Part shown: positions 12,685 through 13,519 of the stretch, piece by piece
Layout: each line of letters starts with the position of its first letter
How positions within the stretch are numbered: the first letter of the stretch is position 1
NCBI GenBank assembly: GCA_021796155.1
Contig: JAJYOO010000030.1
Span: 1-13,519 of the forward strand
Direction of reading: 5' to 3'
DNA: 13,519 nucleotides
Source: Chloroflexota bacterium
Lineage (GTDB): Bacteria > Chloroflexota > Anaerolineae > Anaerolineales > Villigracilaceae
Translations under genes and position numbers: made by a program
Notes under the pieces: model-generated
Seen by the model: the letters and a program-made list of their open reading frames with translations, nothing else
What the model was told of the DNA's origin: nothing
Database searches by the model: none

Positions 12685-13519
12685 ATGTCGCAGCCGTTTG
12701 ATTTTCAAAAATATTGCATCGCAGCAGTGATCCCAGCATATCGTGTGGAACACGAGATCGAGTCCGTTTTGGCTGGACTCCCGCCATTCCTCGATCACAT
12801 CATCGTTGTGGATGACGCTTCGCCAGATCGCACCGCGGACCTGGTAGCGGCTCTCGTTAAAAATGACTCTCGCCTCATCCTGGTACGGCACGCGCAAAAT
12901 CAGGGCGTGGGTGGAGCGATGGTCAGCGGCTTTCGCAAAGCGCTGGAACTCGGCGCGCAGATCGTTGTCAAAATTGACGGCGATGGCCAGATGGACATCA
13001 GCCGATTGCCAGAACTTTTGACACCGCTGATCGCCGGGAAAGCCGATTACGCAAAAGGCAATCGCTTCCGCGATTTTGCCGCGCTGAGGCAAATGCCGAT
13101 CATCCGCCGCGTTGGTAACATGGGACTCGGATTTCTTGCCAAAGCTGCGACCGGCTATTGGAATCTCTTTGATCCAACCAATGGATTCATTGCCATCCGC
13201 ACAGAAGCACTGAAGCAATTGCCGCTCGATCAAATTGATCACAGCTATTATTTTGAAACTTCGATGCTCGCAAAGCTTTATCTACTTGGCGCTGTCGTGC
13301 AAGATGTTCCAATGCCAGCGCGATATCAAGGCGAAGCTTCCAGTCTCGTCATTCATCGTGTACTGTTCGAGTTTCCGCCAAAATTATTTGGAACTTTATT
13401 CCGGCGCATTCTTTTGAAAAATTTCATCTATGATTTTTCGATGGGCAGCATTTACATCCTCGTCGGCTTGCCACTTCTTTTATTTGGTCTGATCTTTGGC
13501 AGCATCAAATGGATTCATT
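12685..13519 (+). CDS. Family 2 glycosyltransferase (DPM1/polyprenyl-phosphate type), 3' end cut off
   Basis: The visible 278 residues form a GT-A fold transferring a sugar from a nucleotide donor, probably to a lipid carrier at the inner face of the membrane. Signatures are VIPAYRVEHEIESVL (15-29), VVDDASPDRT (41-50), NQGVGGAM (72-79), the metal-binding DGDGQM (98-103) and DPTNGFIAIR (163-172). The C-terminal end enters a hydrophobic helix from about 253 (MGSIYILVGLPLLLFGLIFG). This is the point where polyprenyl-phosphate transferases such as GtrB/DPM-like proteins have membrane segments; more may follow beyond the window. The start is supported by the divergent promoter region and the family's usual N-terminal length. 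Donor and acceptor cannot be told from sequence. Confidence 0.9.
   Translation, partial: MSQPFDFQKYCIAAVIPAYRVEHEIESVLAGLPPFLDHIIVVDDASPDRTADLVAALVKNDSRLILVRHAQNQGVGGAMVSGFRKALELGAQIVVKIDGDGQMDISRLPELLTPLIAGKADYAKGNRFRDFAALRQMPIIRRVGNMGLGFLAKAATGYWNLFDPTNGFIAIRTEALKQLPLDQIDHSYYFETSMLAKLYLLGAVVQDVPMPARYQGEASSLVIHRVLFEFPPKLFGTLFRRILLKNFIYDFSMGSIYILVGLPLLLFGLIFGSIKWIH

Noticed and set aside
12613..13242. 209-codon open frame on the minus strand
   Set aside because: Antisense to the glycosyltransferase, which has all family signatures.
1..13519. tRNA genes, CRISPR repeats, insertion sequences or prophage
   Set aside because: No cloverleaf-like sequence, regular repeat-spacer pattern, transposase or phage protein was seen on either strand.

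Overview
The window reads like a chromosomal segment of a Chloroflexota bacterium, most likely class Anaerolineae. That placement is an inference from the gene mix (bacterial translin-like protein beside DUF3467 and ssb, DUF304-type membrane PH proteins, sensor proteins with degenerate receivers), moderate GC content, and several genes whose predicted -10 box lies so close to the start codon that the mRNA would be leaderless. I see no tRNA, rRNA, CRISPR array, insertion sequence or phage gene. Apart from the two genes cut by the window edges, all reading frames look intact.

Left part (1-2722, minus strand): a three-gene unit read right to left. It holds a redoxin/thioredoxin-like protein, a large protein joining a CRP-type cyclic-nucleotide-binding domain to two copies of a membrane anchor plus bacterial PH-like domain, and peptide deformylase (3' end cut off).

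Next (2793-5767, plus strand): a divergent unit with a YbhN/UPF0104-type membrane protein (lysylphosphatidylglycerol synthase TM family), an FAD-dependent amine-oxidase-fold protein and a DUF429 RNase-H-fold protein. Two related GC-rich palindromes bracket the first of these genes. The second is a perfect 28-bp palindrome that also supplies that gene's stop codon.

Middle (5768-7065): a 331-bp stretch without a convincing gene holds a strong hairpin and a good sigma-70-type promoter with an overlapping inverted repeat. The promoter drives a 54-residue single-pass membrane protein and a seven-helix membrane protein, closed by a textbook terminator.

Then (7095-9942, plus strand): ssb, a DUF3467 protein, a translin/TRAX-like protein that keeps the Glu-x-x-Glu of nuclease-active TRAX, a two-helix membrane protein, and a DNPH1/Rcl-type deoxynucleotide hydrolase. 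Spacing tightens to 12 nt, 5 nt and a 4-nt overlap, so this looks like one operon for single-stranded nucleic acid and nucleotide handling. After it lies a structured intergenic region ending in a strong terminator, possibly a small RNA.

Right part: two minus-strand genes 4 nt apart, a pseudo-receiver-GAF protein and a pseudo-receiver-PAS-histidine kinase. Both receivers have glycine where the phosphoacceptor aspartate should be. A divergent plus-strand family 2 glycosyltransferase runs off the right edge.
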